DNA of 64,000 nucleotides, taken from the NCBI RefSeq assembly GCF_958298935.1, contig NC_084940.1, forward strand, positions 1,270,001-1,334,000, given 5' to 3'. The position numbers were made by a program, and so were the translations under genes. Each line of letters starts with the position of its first letter. Position 1 is the stretch's first letter. The notes under the pieces are model-generated. The model was not told the origin of the DNA and did not search any database. It was given only the letters and a program-made list of their open reading frames with translations. Origin of the DNA: Phragmites australis (taxonomy: Eukaryota; Streptophyta; Magnoliopsida; Poales; Poaceae). Below, piece by piece: positions 11,091 to 22,695 of the stretch.

Positions 11091-11697
11091 TCAACTTGGG
11101 CGAGGGGGAAGCCCCCGACCTGGTTGACCTGAGCCGCGAGCACAGCCATCTACGGGTAGAACCTGCGCAAGTGCTCGATGTTCCATGGGTTGGGGAGCGG
11201 TTGCCCGTCTTCTGCCGCCAATCTGAAAGAACCTTCTCGCGGGACTCCGATCACGGTGAAGGGACCCTCCCACATAGGGGACAGCTTATTCTTTCCTTCG
11301 CGCGACTGGACGCGTCGGAGAACTAGGTCCCCCACCTCAAAGGACCGTGCCGGGACGCAGCGCTGGTGATACCCGGAATTTGCATCTTATTTAGGTCGGT
11401 GTAGTCCACACACATGCGAAGCTTGCCGTTGGCCTTCGGGACGATAACTGGATTTGCCAGCCAGTCTGGGTGGAGGACCTCTCGGATAAATCTGGCGTCA
11501 AGGAGCTTGCTGACCTACTCCCGGATGAATTCCTGGCGCTCAGGTGCCTGCCGCCGGACCTTCTGCTTCACCGGGCTTGCGTCCGGACGCACAGCCAAGT
11601 GGTGCTCAATCACCTCCCTAAGGATCCCGGGCATGTCGGACGGTTGCCATGCAAACATGTCAGCGTTAGCCCAGAGGAAGGTGACGAGCGCGCCTTC
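11091..11697 (-). pseudogene. pol remnant: RT N-terminus fused to integrase C-terminus
   Basis: Directly after the gag-pro stop the minus strand still encodes Tat-type pol: EGALVTFLWANADMFAWQPS, EVIEHHLAVRPDASPVKQK, then (after an in-frame TAG) WLANPVIVPKANGKLRMCVD and YTDLNK. Near 11370-11385 this jumps to YHQRCVPARSFEVGDLVLRR and ends PNPWNIEHLRRFYP, the C-terminal end of integrase. The RT active site, RNase H, zinc finger and integrase core are all deleted. Confidence 0.85.
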
Positions 11698-14141
11698 CTA
11701 TTTGCCGCCTAGGTCGCCGCCGATTCGGACGACCTGGGAAGCGTCTTCGCCCACCACGACCTCCTTCGTAGGAACAGAGGCATCGGCGGCGAGTCGGGGT
11801 TTGGATGAAGAGGGTCCCGGGCCCCCTGTGCAGCCTTCGACCTCGACCTGCGCTGAAACCAGAGCCATGTACGACTGCTCGGTGCAGGAGACGGCACCGC
11901 CGGAGTCGGCAATCACGGAGATGGGGCCTGCTGGGCCCGGCATCTTAACCGTGAGATACGCGTAATGCGCGGCCATCATGAATTTGGCGAGCGCCGGACG
12001 CCCGAGGATGGCGTTGTAGGGGAGGGGGAGCTCCGCGACGTCGAAGAGGACGTTCTCCGTGCGGAAGTTGTCCCAACTCCCGAAGGTTACGGGCAGCTCG
12101 ACCTGCCCGAGGGGCAGGGAGTGCCCGGGCGTCACTCCGCAGAACGGAAGCGACGGCTTTAGGCGCCTGGAGGACACCTGCAGTTTTTCAAAAGCCTCCT
12201 TGGAGAGGAGGTTGAGGCCTGCACCCCCATCGATCAGCACCCTGCCGACCTTGACATTGCAGATGGTGGGGGACACCACCAAGGGTAGTCGCCCCACGGC
12301 TGCAGTACTGAGGGGGTGGTCAGCTATGCTGAACGTGATCGGAGCATCCAACCACTTCAGGGGCCTGGCGGCCTCTTCGCTCGGGGTTGCCGAGCACAAC
12401 TCGTGTCGCATGGTCTTGATGCCACGCCGCGAGGAAGGCATGTAAGCGCCTCCGTCGATGAAGGCGACAGTATGCTCGGGTTCCTGGAAGCCGAGCTCGG
12501 CATTACCGGGGGCGGCCTCTTCGGCGCCTCCCCCGCGGGACTCGTCGCGCTCCCGCTGGCGCTGCTCGACGAGACCTTTGACCGTACGACATTCCGTGAG
12601 GTCGTGCCATCTGGTCTGGTGTATGGGGCACCATTTGCCTGGCTCGGGCCCCGCGGGAGCGGGGACCCTCGCTGGAGCAGGAGCACGGGCGGGCGCCGGG
12701 GCTCTCGCGGGAGCTGACGCCCTTGCGGGAGCCGGGGCCCTGGCCGGGGCCCTTGCGGGCGCAGGCCGCCTTTCGGCGGCTGGCTGGCGTTCTTGCCGGC
12801 GGTCGGGCCCTTGGGCTGCCCTATGGGCAGGGCCCTGGGCTGGCTCGACTGGAGCGGCTTCGCGCTTCCTTCTCTTCTTCTTTTCCTGCCTGTCGGAACG
12901 GGAAGAACTCGGCTGGTCGGCGGTGGGGCGTGGAGCATGCCACGCCCGGGCCTCCGCCGCCTTGGCACACTTGTCGGCCAGTGCGAAGAGCTCCGCAGGG
13001 GTTTCGATTTCGTGCATTCCTAGCTTTTTGAGCATCCGCTCGTCGCGGACGCCCTGCCGGAAGGCGACGATGACAGCGTGGGGTGCTATCCGCGGAATGG
13101 TGTTGCGGACCTGGCTGAAACGCTGGATGAAGCATCGCAGCGTCTCCCCCTCTTGTTGCTTGACGGCGTGGAGGTCGCACTCCAGGCCGGGGGGTGTGAA
13201 CGTGCCCTGAAAGTTAGCCACAAACTGGTGGCAGAGATCATCCCAGGAGCTAATAGACCCTGGGGGTAAGTTCATGAGCCAAGAACGGGCAGAGCCCCTC
13301 AAGGCAACATGGAAATAATTCGCCATCACCTTCTCACTGCCTCCAGCCGCCTGGACGGCCGTAGTGTATATTTGGAGGAACTCGACGGGGTCGATGGACC
13401 CGTCGTACTTCTCCGGCAGCTCAGGGCGGAACTTGGAGGGCCATTTGACCCGTCGAAGATCGCTGGAGAAGGCACGGCAGCCGGTGCCGTACCCCGTGGC
13501 GCGAGCGGCGCCCCCTGGTGGCGAACGCCGGTGAGCCAGGAATCCTGGCGACCAGGGGCCGGAAAAGAGGAAGCTTGGTCCTCAGCCTCGGCCCCCTGCC
13601 GGGTCTCTCGCTGGCGCTCGAGGGTGGGGCTCTGCCTGGAGGCCCCCCGGCCTGCGCGAACGTTGCCCGTTGATGGGCCGGTTCGGATGGCGCCATGCTG
13701 GGTGGTGGCGCGAGAACTGCCGGCCAGCACCTGGTGGCGAGCAGTGCCGACCAGGGCGGCGACTTCCTGAATCCAGCGACCCTCCGGGGTGTTCGGCGTC
13801 GCCTGGACAGGCGGATGCCTGAGGAGGGCATGCGCCGCAAGCAGCGCGCTCCCCGGGCCGGCCTCGCTGAAAGCGATTCTACGCCGAAGTGGCACCCGGC
13901 GCTGTCCAGGGGCGGACCTAGCGGCCGGAGTTTCGACCACCTGACGGGGGTCGGACGGCGCACCGACGGCGGCGACGGCGGCCCTGCTGGGCCCAGCGCC
14001 TTGGTCCCCTCTAGAGGGGAAAACCGTACGTGCAGACTGCGGCTGCTGCTGGGACGCAGCAGCGGCGAGGACCTCCGGTGCGGCGGGCCGCATTTCCTCG
14101 CTAGACGTGGAGTCGGAACGCTGGAGGCGGTGTCCACCGGC
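11698..14141 (-). pseudogene. gag-protease polyprotein, Tat-type gypsy, frameshifted
   Basis: The N-terminal part (from about 14141, MAGGHRLQRSDSTSSEEMRP) is in one frame. The frame changes near 13560-13480. The main part runs from about 13560 to a stop at 11698. In order it holds FSSDLRRVKWPSKFRPELPE and the retrotransposon gag domain (SWDDLCHQFVANFQGTFTPP, QGVRDERMLKKLG). Next come a charged, PARAPAPARA-rich linker and a short Cys/His cluster (CPIHQTRWHDLTEC). Last is a retropepsin with DGGAGLNLLS at the active site and ILGRPAL. The stop after GGDLGGK replaces a coding codon, since pol sequence continues beyond it. It would form the nucleocapsid and protease if intact. Confidence 0.85.
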
Positions 14142-14189
14142 CATTCTTTCCTGTGGAAGAAACAAACAAACAGATTCAGGGATATTCCC

Positions 14190-14209
14190 CCCTACCTGGC
14201 GCGCCAGCT
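14190..14209 (-). other. Primer-binding-site region
   Basis: Directly next to the 5' LTR on the minus strand, reading tggcgcgccaggtaggggg after two bases. Position and pattern fit a Tat-lineage PBS. I do not assign the tRNA. Confidence 0.6.
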
Positions 14210-15614
14210 GTCGGAGGATTAACTCCTATCGCAGGGATCCCGAGAGACCCCTTTTTAGAGATTCGGCCGGGGGGATGATCCTGAATAAGTTCGTCGGAGA
14301 AATAAATGGAAGTGGATGTAGATGCGACGGCCGGTGGTGGGGGATGATTGACCTAGTGCAAAGAGGAATAAATGCACCGGAGTTTAGACAGGTTCGGGCC
14401 GCACGGGGGCGTAATACCCTACTCCTGTATGTATGAATTAACTGTCCTGAGGGAAATCCCCGGAGGATGTATCTGGTTACAAGAATATCGTGTCTAACTA
14501 AAAGCTTGAGGCTCTTTGTTTCTCGGCAGAAGCTCTGCTCAGGCTAGCTCACAATGTCTTCGTTTGTTGGCTTGGTTCGTTGTGGGGTTCGTCTTCTCTG
14601 TTTTTCCTCCTCTCCGCCTTCCTCCTTGTCCCTCCGGTGTGTCGACTCTTTTATGCATTCGCCGGCTACGACATACCCCGAACGGGAAGGAAGGGGCACA
14701 AGTGCCAAGACGCCACGACTGAGAAATGCGTCATCATTTCCTCTGGACGAAGTGATAGGGGCGGTGGAAAAAAGCGCGGCGCGCGTCTAGTCACTCGTCA
14801 CTGTGGACGCCCTGTCAACGGGCGCCGTTGAGAGGGTCCACCGGGCAGCAACAGAGGCACCCGGCGTGCCCGTCCTGTCTTGTTCATCTGCTACGGCAGG
14901 GCGGTAGGCGGAACACCTTGATCCTGACAATGCTATCTCAAGACCCAACGGGAGATACGGGACAGGACCCGCGCAATTAATAGCCCCACGCCCCTCCGCC
15001 AAAGCATGGCAGGAGCTGACGCTGCGGCAGGAGCTGACGCTGCGGCGGGAGCAGTTGGATATGTCAGGCCACGCGTGCCCATTTAATGCGGCCTTGGACT
15101 TCTGACGGGCAGACACTTCATCGGTGGGCCCCTCGGGGGCCTCCCTGGGTCGTCGGAGAACCGAGTGCTCGGGGGTACTGTTGACCTCCCCGGGCACTCT
15201 CTCCCGAGCACTCCCGCACGTACCTTCGGGGAACCGAGTGCTCGGGGGCTGCCACGTGCAACCCTGAGCACTCTCTCCCGAGCACTTTTGCACTGACCGT
15301 TCGGGGAACCGAGTGCTCGGGGGCTGCCACGTGCAGCCCCGAGCACTCTCTCCGGGAATCTAGCTCTTCTGATCGTCGGGGACTAGGGTGATCGGGGGCG
15401 ACCGGGCACCTCCCCGAGCACTTTCTCCCCGGTACTTGGACTCTGCGGGTCATCGGGGAACTAGGGTGCTCGGAGACCAGAGGACGTGGCCCCGAGCACC
15501 TTCTCCCGGAACTCAAATTTTTCTCATCCCGCGAGGTCTGCGGGATGGTGACGCGTGACGGACGGCTGGCCTGGCCTCGGGACTCAGGGACCCCCGGTTC
15601 CTGATACACCGACA
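14210..15614 (-). repeat. LTR (5' LTR of the minus-strand Tat element)
   Basis: 1,405 bp, TGTCGG...CCGACA, near-identical to 4500-5892. One visible difference is an extra copy of an 18-bp unit (gcaggagctgacgctgcg) near 15010-15045. It carries the same hairpin array (about 15120-15510). Confidence 0.92.
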
Positions 15615-16160
15615 GCGACATGTTGGTGGGGATCGGTATATGATCCGTGGGTCTGTGGTAGAGACAGATGGTTTGAAAGGTGGTACGATGGTGGGGATCG
15701 GCTTATGATCCTTGGGTTGGCGGTACTGATGGCTGGAAGGCGGCATGTTGGTGGGGATCGGTATATGATCCGTGGGTCTGTGGTAGAGACAGATGGTTTG
15801 AAAGGTGGTACGATGATGAGGATCGGGTCATAATCCATGGGTTGGCGGTGCGATGGTACGGAAAGCGACAGGTATATGATCCGTGGGTCTATATGGTAGA
15901 GACAGATGGTTTGAAAGGTGGTACGATGGTGGAGATTGGCGTGTGATCCATGGGTTGGCGATACGAATGGTATGGAAAGCGGCATGTTTGGTGGGGATCA
16001 GTGTATGATCCATGGGTCTGTGGTACATACAGATGATGTGGAAAGCGGTGTGATGGCATGGGATCAATGTATCATCTATGGGTTTGTGGTATGAGTGGTT
16101 GGAAAGTGGTATGATTGGTTGGGATCGGCTCATGATCTATGGCCTTGTGGTACGGGAGGC
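15615..16160. repeat. Minisatellite, right part (about 9 units of 60-70 bp)
   Basis: The gatcgg-type unit starts recur at about 15631, 15696, 15756, 15821, 15871, 15934, 15996, 16062 and 16133. Adjacent units alternate in sequence, giving a 125-bp higher-order dimer at the left end. Units degrade to the right. This continues the array at 4371-4499 across the retrotransposon. Confidence 0.85.
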
Positions 16161-18423
16161 AGAACGCTCCATTCGCAATAAAAGAAAAAAAAACTCATGA
16201 TCAGTATGAGATCAAAATGATGATGCTATAGAATCTGTCAAGGGCAATGACATGTTAAGTATGCCTCATGGCGATGCCGTAGAGCTGAGTAAAGGGGCAA
16301 GCATGCATGCACTGATGTCAGTGTAATGCAAGTAGCGGGACTGCAGGACTTGTAGCATAGAAGTACCATTGCAAATATTGTACGCAAGTTCGACACTCAG
16401 AGGCAAATGACGCCCAAACCTTTCTGTGGTGTAGTGTGCTCACCCAGAATTGTTCTCACAATTTTGATTCAATTTGGAGCATGGGAAGGCACCCAAGCGA
16501 TTTGTTCAGAACTTCATAGTGAACAGACTAAGCTGTGTTGCAAAATAGACTACCCGATCTGTGCTGTTATAGAGGGGGAGTTGATCTCTAAAATTAGAGA
16601 TGCACACGGAATATATCTACAACTCTCTCATAAATTTTGGGTCAAATGGTAAGTTAATCGGTAATGTGCCGTATTGAGACACAGAAGCATTTTATCGATG
16701 TGATTTGACCCGTGCGCAACACTAGCACTTTCAGGGGTAGAGCTAGCACACTTGCCTGCCTACATTATATTACGTAATATTTCTAGTCCATTCACGGGCG
16801 GCAGCCGTGAAGAATTCAAAGCATCACCATGCTTTCATATATGGCAAGACTAGCACCTGAGTACACACTTGTATGCCATTAAAGAGAACCAAATAGGCGC
16901 CCAACTAAGTGTCGCACTGATCTCAAAAGCACAAGTAAGCTGAAGTCCCAGGCTTGCATGAGCGTGCCCCCCTTGATACTATCAACTCACCATGCCCATT
17001 CTCTGTGTCATCAAGATAGGTGTCTCATTATGAAGTCTTGTTTGCTTTCCGTGACCGATGAGGCCGGAAACCAGTATATGTCTTGACCGACGAGGCTGGA
17101 CACCTTCTGTTCATGACTGTCGAGGCCGAATATTTTTTTATCAGGCTTTATTATGAACTCCGCCACTAACAAAGCTGAGCAAAGATGTGATGTTCAAGTT
17201 GCTCACCAGAATTACGAGCCTAGCATTTTTTTTATCTCATGCAAGACATCATACATCTATGGAGTACAGGACAAGAGACTTGAGATCGACGACTTTTGAC
17301 GTAGCTTAATCGGAGGTGATCCGTAAGCTCAGACCTACGGACGTAATTAACTAGAGTTCTTACGAGACTCTAGGATTTAGGAATTATGCAATCGTCTGTT
17401 TATTAAGACGCCATACAGGGATCTATGTAAGAAGAGAAGACTTGTAAATTCCCAGGGATGGATAAAGAATACAAGTTTTCTTTTTAGTTTGTGTTCTTGT
17501 GTGTTTCATTTATTTACTCGTATACATTTGTATACTGGCACTCAATTCTGTCATACGCAGAGAAATTTGAGTATTTCTCTTGCGGAAAACATGCATCTCT
17601 ACTTACAATTAATGGATGGCATCTGATCTGAACATAACAGCTTGTAGTTTCCCCTGTAGTTTTCTGGTTAGTTGTGCGCTTGTTCATGTTTATACTACAA
17701 GGCTGAGTTCAGCAGCAAGTGACTGAATTCCTGCTCCTGCCGCTGCTGCTTTTTTTGTCGTTGAATGTATTGGTCAACATTCGACAATTACCTTCAGTCG
17801 CAGTGGAATGTAAGCTGATCTTGTATTCTGCTGCCTGTTTTAGTTTTTGTATATGTTCCTAATGAATTGATCTGGCCCTCTTCACTGTCTCCACAGTTTT
17901 GCTTATCTTGTTGAGACTGATTGGTCACATCTGCTGAACTGAACATGACTCGTGTGTCGTAGGACTAATTGCTCATTGCCAGTAATCAGATCCAAGCGGC
18001 ATATTGTGAAATGGCACAGTAGTTGTTCATTGCTAGTAGTCCAACTCAAGTGGCAAATGATCAAATTTCATGCTTTCTTTTTTTGACTACACAACTGGAT
18101 GGTCTCCGACACTAGCTTGCCCATGGACATGCATGGCATTACGGAAAGAACATCTTGTGCCAGGATCTCACGGCAACGTTATCAAACTACCAAACCCTCA
18201 GGTGAAAGCAGCATACTTTAACCTCAAATATACCAAGCCTTCCCTCGTCCGGAGAAGCAATTTTCTTCTCCATGCACGGCAAGTCTTGCAACCAAACGCT
18301 ACGTTATAAGTAGTCGCAACGCTCTCAACCTTCCAGCCACGCACATTTACGTCGGAAAAGTTCTTGTAGTAAGCACCACGTAGTAGCAAATAAAGTGCTC
18401 TACTCCAGATCAACCAGACCGAC
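16161..18423. other. Intergenic; possible LTR remnant at about 16700-17600
   Basis: No convincing gene. Near 17049-17135 a short unit (gaccgatgaggccgg / gaccgacgaggctgg / gactgtcgaggccga) repeats about three times. The AT-rich tract around 17470-17560 resembles the end of a degraded LTR, but I cannot place boundaries. From about 17700 to 18423 lies the presumed promoter region of the DUF674 gene. Confidence 0.35.
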
Positions 18424-19305
18424 ATGGCGGCGAAAGACACGAAGCTGGCGCCGGCCGCCGGCCCGCAGCTGAAGCTGCTGGTAGACAAGCGTTCGCGGCG
18501 CGTGCTGTACGCGGAGGCGCGCAAGGACGCGGTGGACTTTCTCATCGGCCTCCTGCGTGTGCCCGTGGGCCTCGCGGCGCGCGTTCTGGCCAAGCACGAC
18601 GCCCCCGCGCCGGGGTGCCTGGGCACGCTCTACGCGGGCGCGCGATCCCTGGACGACGCCTTCTTCGTCTCCGCCTCCCCCAACCGCGATGCCCTCCTCA
18701 GCCCCACGCTGCCATCAGCCGCGCTCCCGCTGCTGCTCGGTGAGGGTGCGCTTCCGCCGCCGCCTCCTCCTCCTGCGAAGCGGTATTTCCGCTGCCCCTC
18801 GTACTCGTACCCGTGCAACGGGAACCCGACGTACGTGACGGACGTGTCGGGCCTGCCGTGCCCGGGGTGCCAGCAGCCGATGACCGTGGAGATGCAGTGG
18901 ACGCCCGGGGACGCGCACGGGAAGCTGGCGCAGGCTCAGGCGCAGGAGGCGGCGGGGGAGGGCCTCGGCGGGTACGTGAAGGATGTGGTGACGTTACTGG
19001 TCATGGACGACCTCACCGTCGAGCCCATGTCAACCATCTCCGCCATCATGCTGCTCAAGAAGTTCAACGTCAAAGACTGCTCCGCATTGGAGGAGATGAT
19101 CGTTGACCTCGGCACAAAACAGGTAGGGAATAGCGCTACATGGACGTCCACTGTGCACGTTCTTCGTGCCACACATGTGTGTAACAGGTTTTGATAAATG
19201 GACATTGGACAGGCCGTGATGTTGCTGAAGGCGTCGCTGGAGTCCACGACAGTGCTGACGGATGTCTTCAGCGGGGGAGTCACCATTGATAGGGTTGATG
19301 GTTGA
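18424..19305 (+). CDS. DUF674 family protein, two exons
   Basis: Exons 18424-19122 and 19213-19305 give 263 residues. The intron (gtaggg...ggacag) is phase 0. The start ATG follows a short leader (agatcaaccagaccgac) and opens the DUF674 signature KLLVDKRSRRVLYAEARKDA..FLIGLLRVPVG. Further family marks are GCLGTLYAGARSLDD, a Cys-rich centre (CPSYSYPC ... LPCPGCQQPM) that could bind metal, GYVKDVVTLLVMDDLTVEPM and STISAIMLLKKF. Exon 2 supplies the usual end, AVMLLKASLESTTVLTDVFS. DUF674 proteins form plant-specific multicopy families of unknown biochemical function. There is one domain unit here and no disruption, so it is likely a working gene. A diverged relative lies at 33950-34150. Confidence 0.88.
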
Positions 19306-19679
19306 GTGAGCTATCACAGACATTGTAATTGTGCACATCAAGGAAGAAGACGGGGCGTCACACGTCGTCATGGAAACGGTGGGGATCGAAGTTCTTAGTG
19401 TGATCAATCAACTCGAGAGAAAGTTAGCTGTCGGTGTCGATTTGTACATAAAATGGATCAAGGCTACAATGATATGATATAGAAGAGTTCATAATATAAT
19501 GATGTTATTCTTCGAAGTAATGCCAAAAACCACTACGAAAATGGTTAGGGACAATGCATAAATGATGGTATGATAATTGAAACGTCCATGGCGTGCAAGA
19601 ACGCCGGCGCGACGCCGATGTGCATGCACAAACGTGTTCCGTTGAGAGTTATTAATCCTTGCCAATAGCGCGTCGCCTG
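19306..19679. other. 3' flank of the DUF674 gene
   Basis: AT-rich sequence with no coding signal; presumably the 3' UTR and intergenic DNA. Confidence 0.4.
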
Positions 19680-20010
19680 ACGTCCCGACGAAGCTCCAGT
19701 GCTGGCGCCGCGCGCGTAAGATCAGCGTGCACCACCTCCTGACTCCTGAGCCCGGCAAGCGTGCAGGCCTATTGCGCCGTGAGGGAGGCGGAGGCGCTGG
19801 ATAGAACGATGAAGCATGCACGATGGAACGGGCCGGGGTCGCACGGCTGAGTGAGCTCCTGGGCGGCTTTGTCCACAAAGTGGCCGGGCGGCTCGTGCTC
19901 AGGGTGCGCACCCCGGTGGCGAGGCGTGGCTCGCGAATGTGGACGGGGGTGGTCGTTGTTTCATTCGCCGACCAACCCTTTGGGGAAGGAGACAGTTGCA
20001 GCGTCCGGAG
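19680..20010 (+). repeat. Unclassified dispersed repeat 'E', diverged copy
   Basis: Shares gcgtaagatcagcgtgcacca and the following GC-rich block with 34137-34880. It contains one copy of the palindromic motif ggtggtcg...tttcatt...cgacca (19946-19979). As at 33.9-34.2 kb it follows a DUF674 sequence. Confidence 0.6.
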
Positions 20011-20370
20011 GGCTCTGAATCGACACTGGGTGCCACGGCCGTGCATGTGTACGTAAGTCCGGCACCCGTTTCTTGGCACGCCTTACCGATCGAACTCCAC
20101 CGCCCATGGCTGAGTGCGAACCCCAACTCCCGCCGGGCAATCGCGTGTGCTGCACGCATCGCACCGCGTGCTGCTCGCCATCAAAGCCAAGCACACGTCC
20201 TCCTCTCCCGACCGCTCGCTGTCTCAGGCTCTTCGTGTAGCCCGTGTCCTCGTCGCGCGTCTGCTCCGTGGCCATGGCCCGTGGGTGACGTATATGTGAT
20301 GTTTTTCTTTGAAGAAATCCTTGCAGTAATGTGTGTCTGACGATGGCGACGGGCGCCACGTCACGGCGAA
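20011..20370. other. GC-rich intergenic DNA, no gene identified
   Basis: Short open frames exist on both strands, but none matches a family I recognise and none has splice or start context. Confidence 0.35.
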
Positions 20371-20640
20371 TATATTTGTAATATCTTGATCTATTAGTAT
20401 TTTTTTATTTTAGTACATGTGGGTTAAATGTTTCGATGGGACGAGTCTATTATCATTTTAATAGTTTAGATAGGTTAAACCAGCTTATAAGTATTCACGT
20501 TATAAACATAGCACCTTCGGGTTAATCTTTTAGACAAAATAAGGATGAAAGTCTAAAAGATATACCATACATATGTACAGGTGGTGTGGGCTGTAAACGA
20601 ATTTTGAAGATAATATCAGAGTTAACTCTCGCTACACGAG
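20371..20640 (+). repeat. AT-rich direct repeat, unit 1
   Basis: Diverged copy of 20763-21040: gtaatatcttgatc, ttagtattttttttatttta-type tract, gttataaacatagcac, then ggctgtaaacgaattttga. Probably part of a dispersed grass element; boundaries and class are unclear. Confidence 0.55.
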
Positions 20641-20762
20641 TGCATGTGTGTCAGCCTGTGAAGGGGATGTGGCATGACCTTGGCACAAAAGGGAGATTCT
20701 GTGCATTTATCTGCCGTGTACGCAATAAGCTGCCGATGGCGTCAGTCTTGAAGAGGAGAGAG

Positions 20763-21040
20763 TGTAATACCTCGGCCCATTAGTATTTTTTATTTTAGTT
20801 CATGTAATACAAGTGTTCCAGTATGATGAGTTTAGTACATTTTAGTAGTTGAAATAGGTAAGGACTAACTTATAAAGTTTTGCGTTATAAATATAGCACA
20901 TTCAAATTAAATTTTTTATATAAAATGAGAACAAAAGTAGAAGATGTATGTTATATATATGGATACGCCTTTATATGTGGGTTGAACTATAAACCAATTT
21001 TAGAGATAGATTGTTACGATATTTCCGCTCCTCCTCCACC
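20763..21040 (+). repeat. AT-rich direct repeat, unit 2
   Basis: Partner of 20371-20640: gtaatacctcggcccattag, gttataaatatagcac, gaactataaaccaatttta. It ends shortly before the Harbinger element. Confidence 0.55.
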
Positions 21041-21196
21041 TCTCCCGTCTCCCTTCCCCGCCGGATATCGCCCACGGTGTACTTCCTCATCTGGCTCCTC
21101 CGTCTCCTCCACACTCCGGTGAGAACTCCAAATCCAATAGGCTCTTCAATCGTAGTACCTAGTGAACTTGCTCAGATTACTTGTTCATGTGCATAA

Positions 21197-21305
21197 GACC
21201 GACTCCAACGGAGTCCGTATCTGGTGCGGCATCGAACTGTTGCGGTCGACTTGCGGTTCGGGGCACCCACAAACGACTCCAACGGAGTCCGTATCCGGTG
21301 CAACA
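21197..21305 (+). repeat. Harbinger left TIR with internal duplicate
   Basis: The terminal motif actccaacggagtccgtat occurs at 21202 and again about 75 bp further in. Confidence 0.75.
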
Positions 21306-22695
21306 GGGATGCGGGGTGGGGAAGACATTCGGCAAAGGGAGATGGCTCTGCAGGAAGCATTTTCGCGAGCGGATAGGAGAGGGGGCGGCTGCTCCCGCGA
21401 AGCTGCGGAAGGGGAGCTAGCGAGGCGCGGCGGTGAGGAGGGCGGGTTGGGACTCCGGCGGACGCGCGGAACATCGGGGGCCTCGGCGGCGGTCCCTGCG
21501 GAGGAGGAGACGTCGGAAGCAGATCCGGCGGGGGCATTTGGATCTTCCCCGCCGTCCGTGGGCTCGGCGACGGCAGCAAGAACGACGTCGGCAGCAACGT
21601 AAGTTCTCGGGCCTCTAGATCCAGTACTTGCGGTGGCCGACGGGGGGAGCGTGGTCGTGTTGTCGGCGCTAGGGATTGGGTGGCAACCGGCCTGTAGAAT
21701 CAAAGTTTGGGAGTAGATTGGGTACGAAGTAGCACACCATGAAGCTTGGTTCTAGCTGGGGTTCGTCGTCACAGATTGACAGATTGTAGGCTTCAATCCT
21801 GTGCTTGTGGGAGTAGAGCTTTGGTGTCCAGATCCATGTGTGCCTCGGTTGGACAAATTATGTAGCGGTGTGTCCGCATGAATCAAAGTATACTTGAGAG
21901 TATGGATGTTAGATTTGCAGTAGGCATTCAGAAAACTTTAGTTGTCACTCCTGTGCTTGTCAACGTATACTTCACAGTATGCAGTTTCTTTGTTGGTCAT
22001 CTTTTATTTCGTTGCCAAATGATGTATATGTAGTACACTATGGTTGCAAACATGTACTTGGACGCCTTGGGACGGCATGGCATTGTTTCTGTTTTGTTTC
22101 CTTGGCAAGTTCAATATATGCAGTACGCATTGTTTGTGTTTAATTGCCTTGTGTCATGTTCCATATATGCAGTACTGTCCCTGAATGAAATGTTGTTCAC
22201 TATGCTAGTTGCCCCTGCATACAACTCGTCACAGTGTTGACAACATGTATATGTAAACGGTCTACTTGTGCCACATAATTTATATGTTCTTCTTGTGTAG
22301 TGGTCAGTGACACATGCTCAGTCCATAAATTTGTTTGACATGCATGCTTTTGCTATGCTCATTGGTCAGTCCAAGTTATGGAAAGTGTAGCTGTACCTGT
22401 AACCTTGTACGATGCACATGTATGAGAACCACCAGCTGATTTGAAGGTACCCTTGCTGCAAAGGCATATGTTACAGTTGTGTATTAGTTCGTGCAACCAT
22501 GTTATCACAGTCAACATCTCATTTTCTGCATTTTACATATATTGTCAGTATATGCGGCATCTTCTTCTCGCAGTGCACCTTTGCTCCTTAATCAAACTAC
22601 AAAGTTACATGAAAGTGAAATGTACAGAATGTATGCATGATTGTTAGGTAATAATAATAGATTCTCAGTTTAGCCATCGCTCTCATTGGTTGTAG

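Larger units (their letters stand above)
4500..15614 (-). mobile_element. Ty3/gypsy LTR retrotransposon, Tat-type (RIRE2/Cinful-like), minus strand, pol-deleted
   Basis: Both LTRs start TGTCGG and end CCGACA (4500-5892; 14210-15614). The flanking 5-mers gcggc (4495-4499) and gcgac (15615-15619) form a target duplication with one mismatch. Read on the minus strand the order is 5' LTR, PBS, gag-pro (14141-11698), a remnant of RT fused to the integrase C-terminus (11697-11091), a spacer, an antisense extra ORF (6407-9477 on plus), PPT and 3' LTR. Extra antisense ORFs next to the 3' LTR are known from the Tat lineage. Most of RT, all of RNase H and the integrase core are missing, and gag, pol and the extra ORF carry stops or frameshifts, so the copy is non-autonomous. 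The LTRs are very similar, which suggests recent insertion. Confidence 0.92.

Noticed and set aside
12316..13210. Plus-strand open frames up to 250 codons opposite gag-pro
   Set aside because: The minus frame holds clear gag and protease motifs; the plus frames are Ala/Gly-rich shadows.
15615..16160. CRISPR-like array
   Set aside because: Units are contiguous and diverged with no unique spacers; this is a eukaryotic minisatellite.
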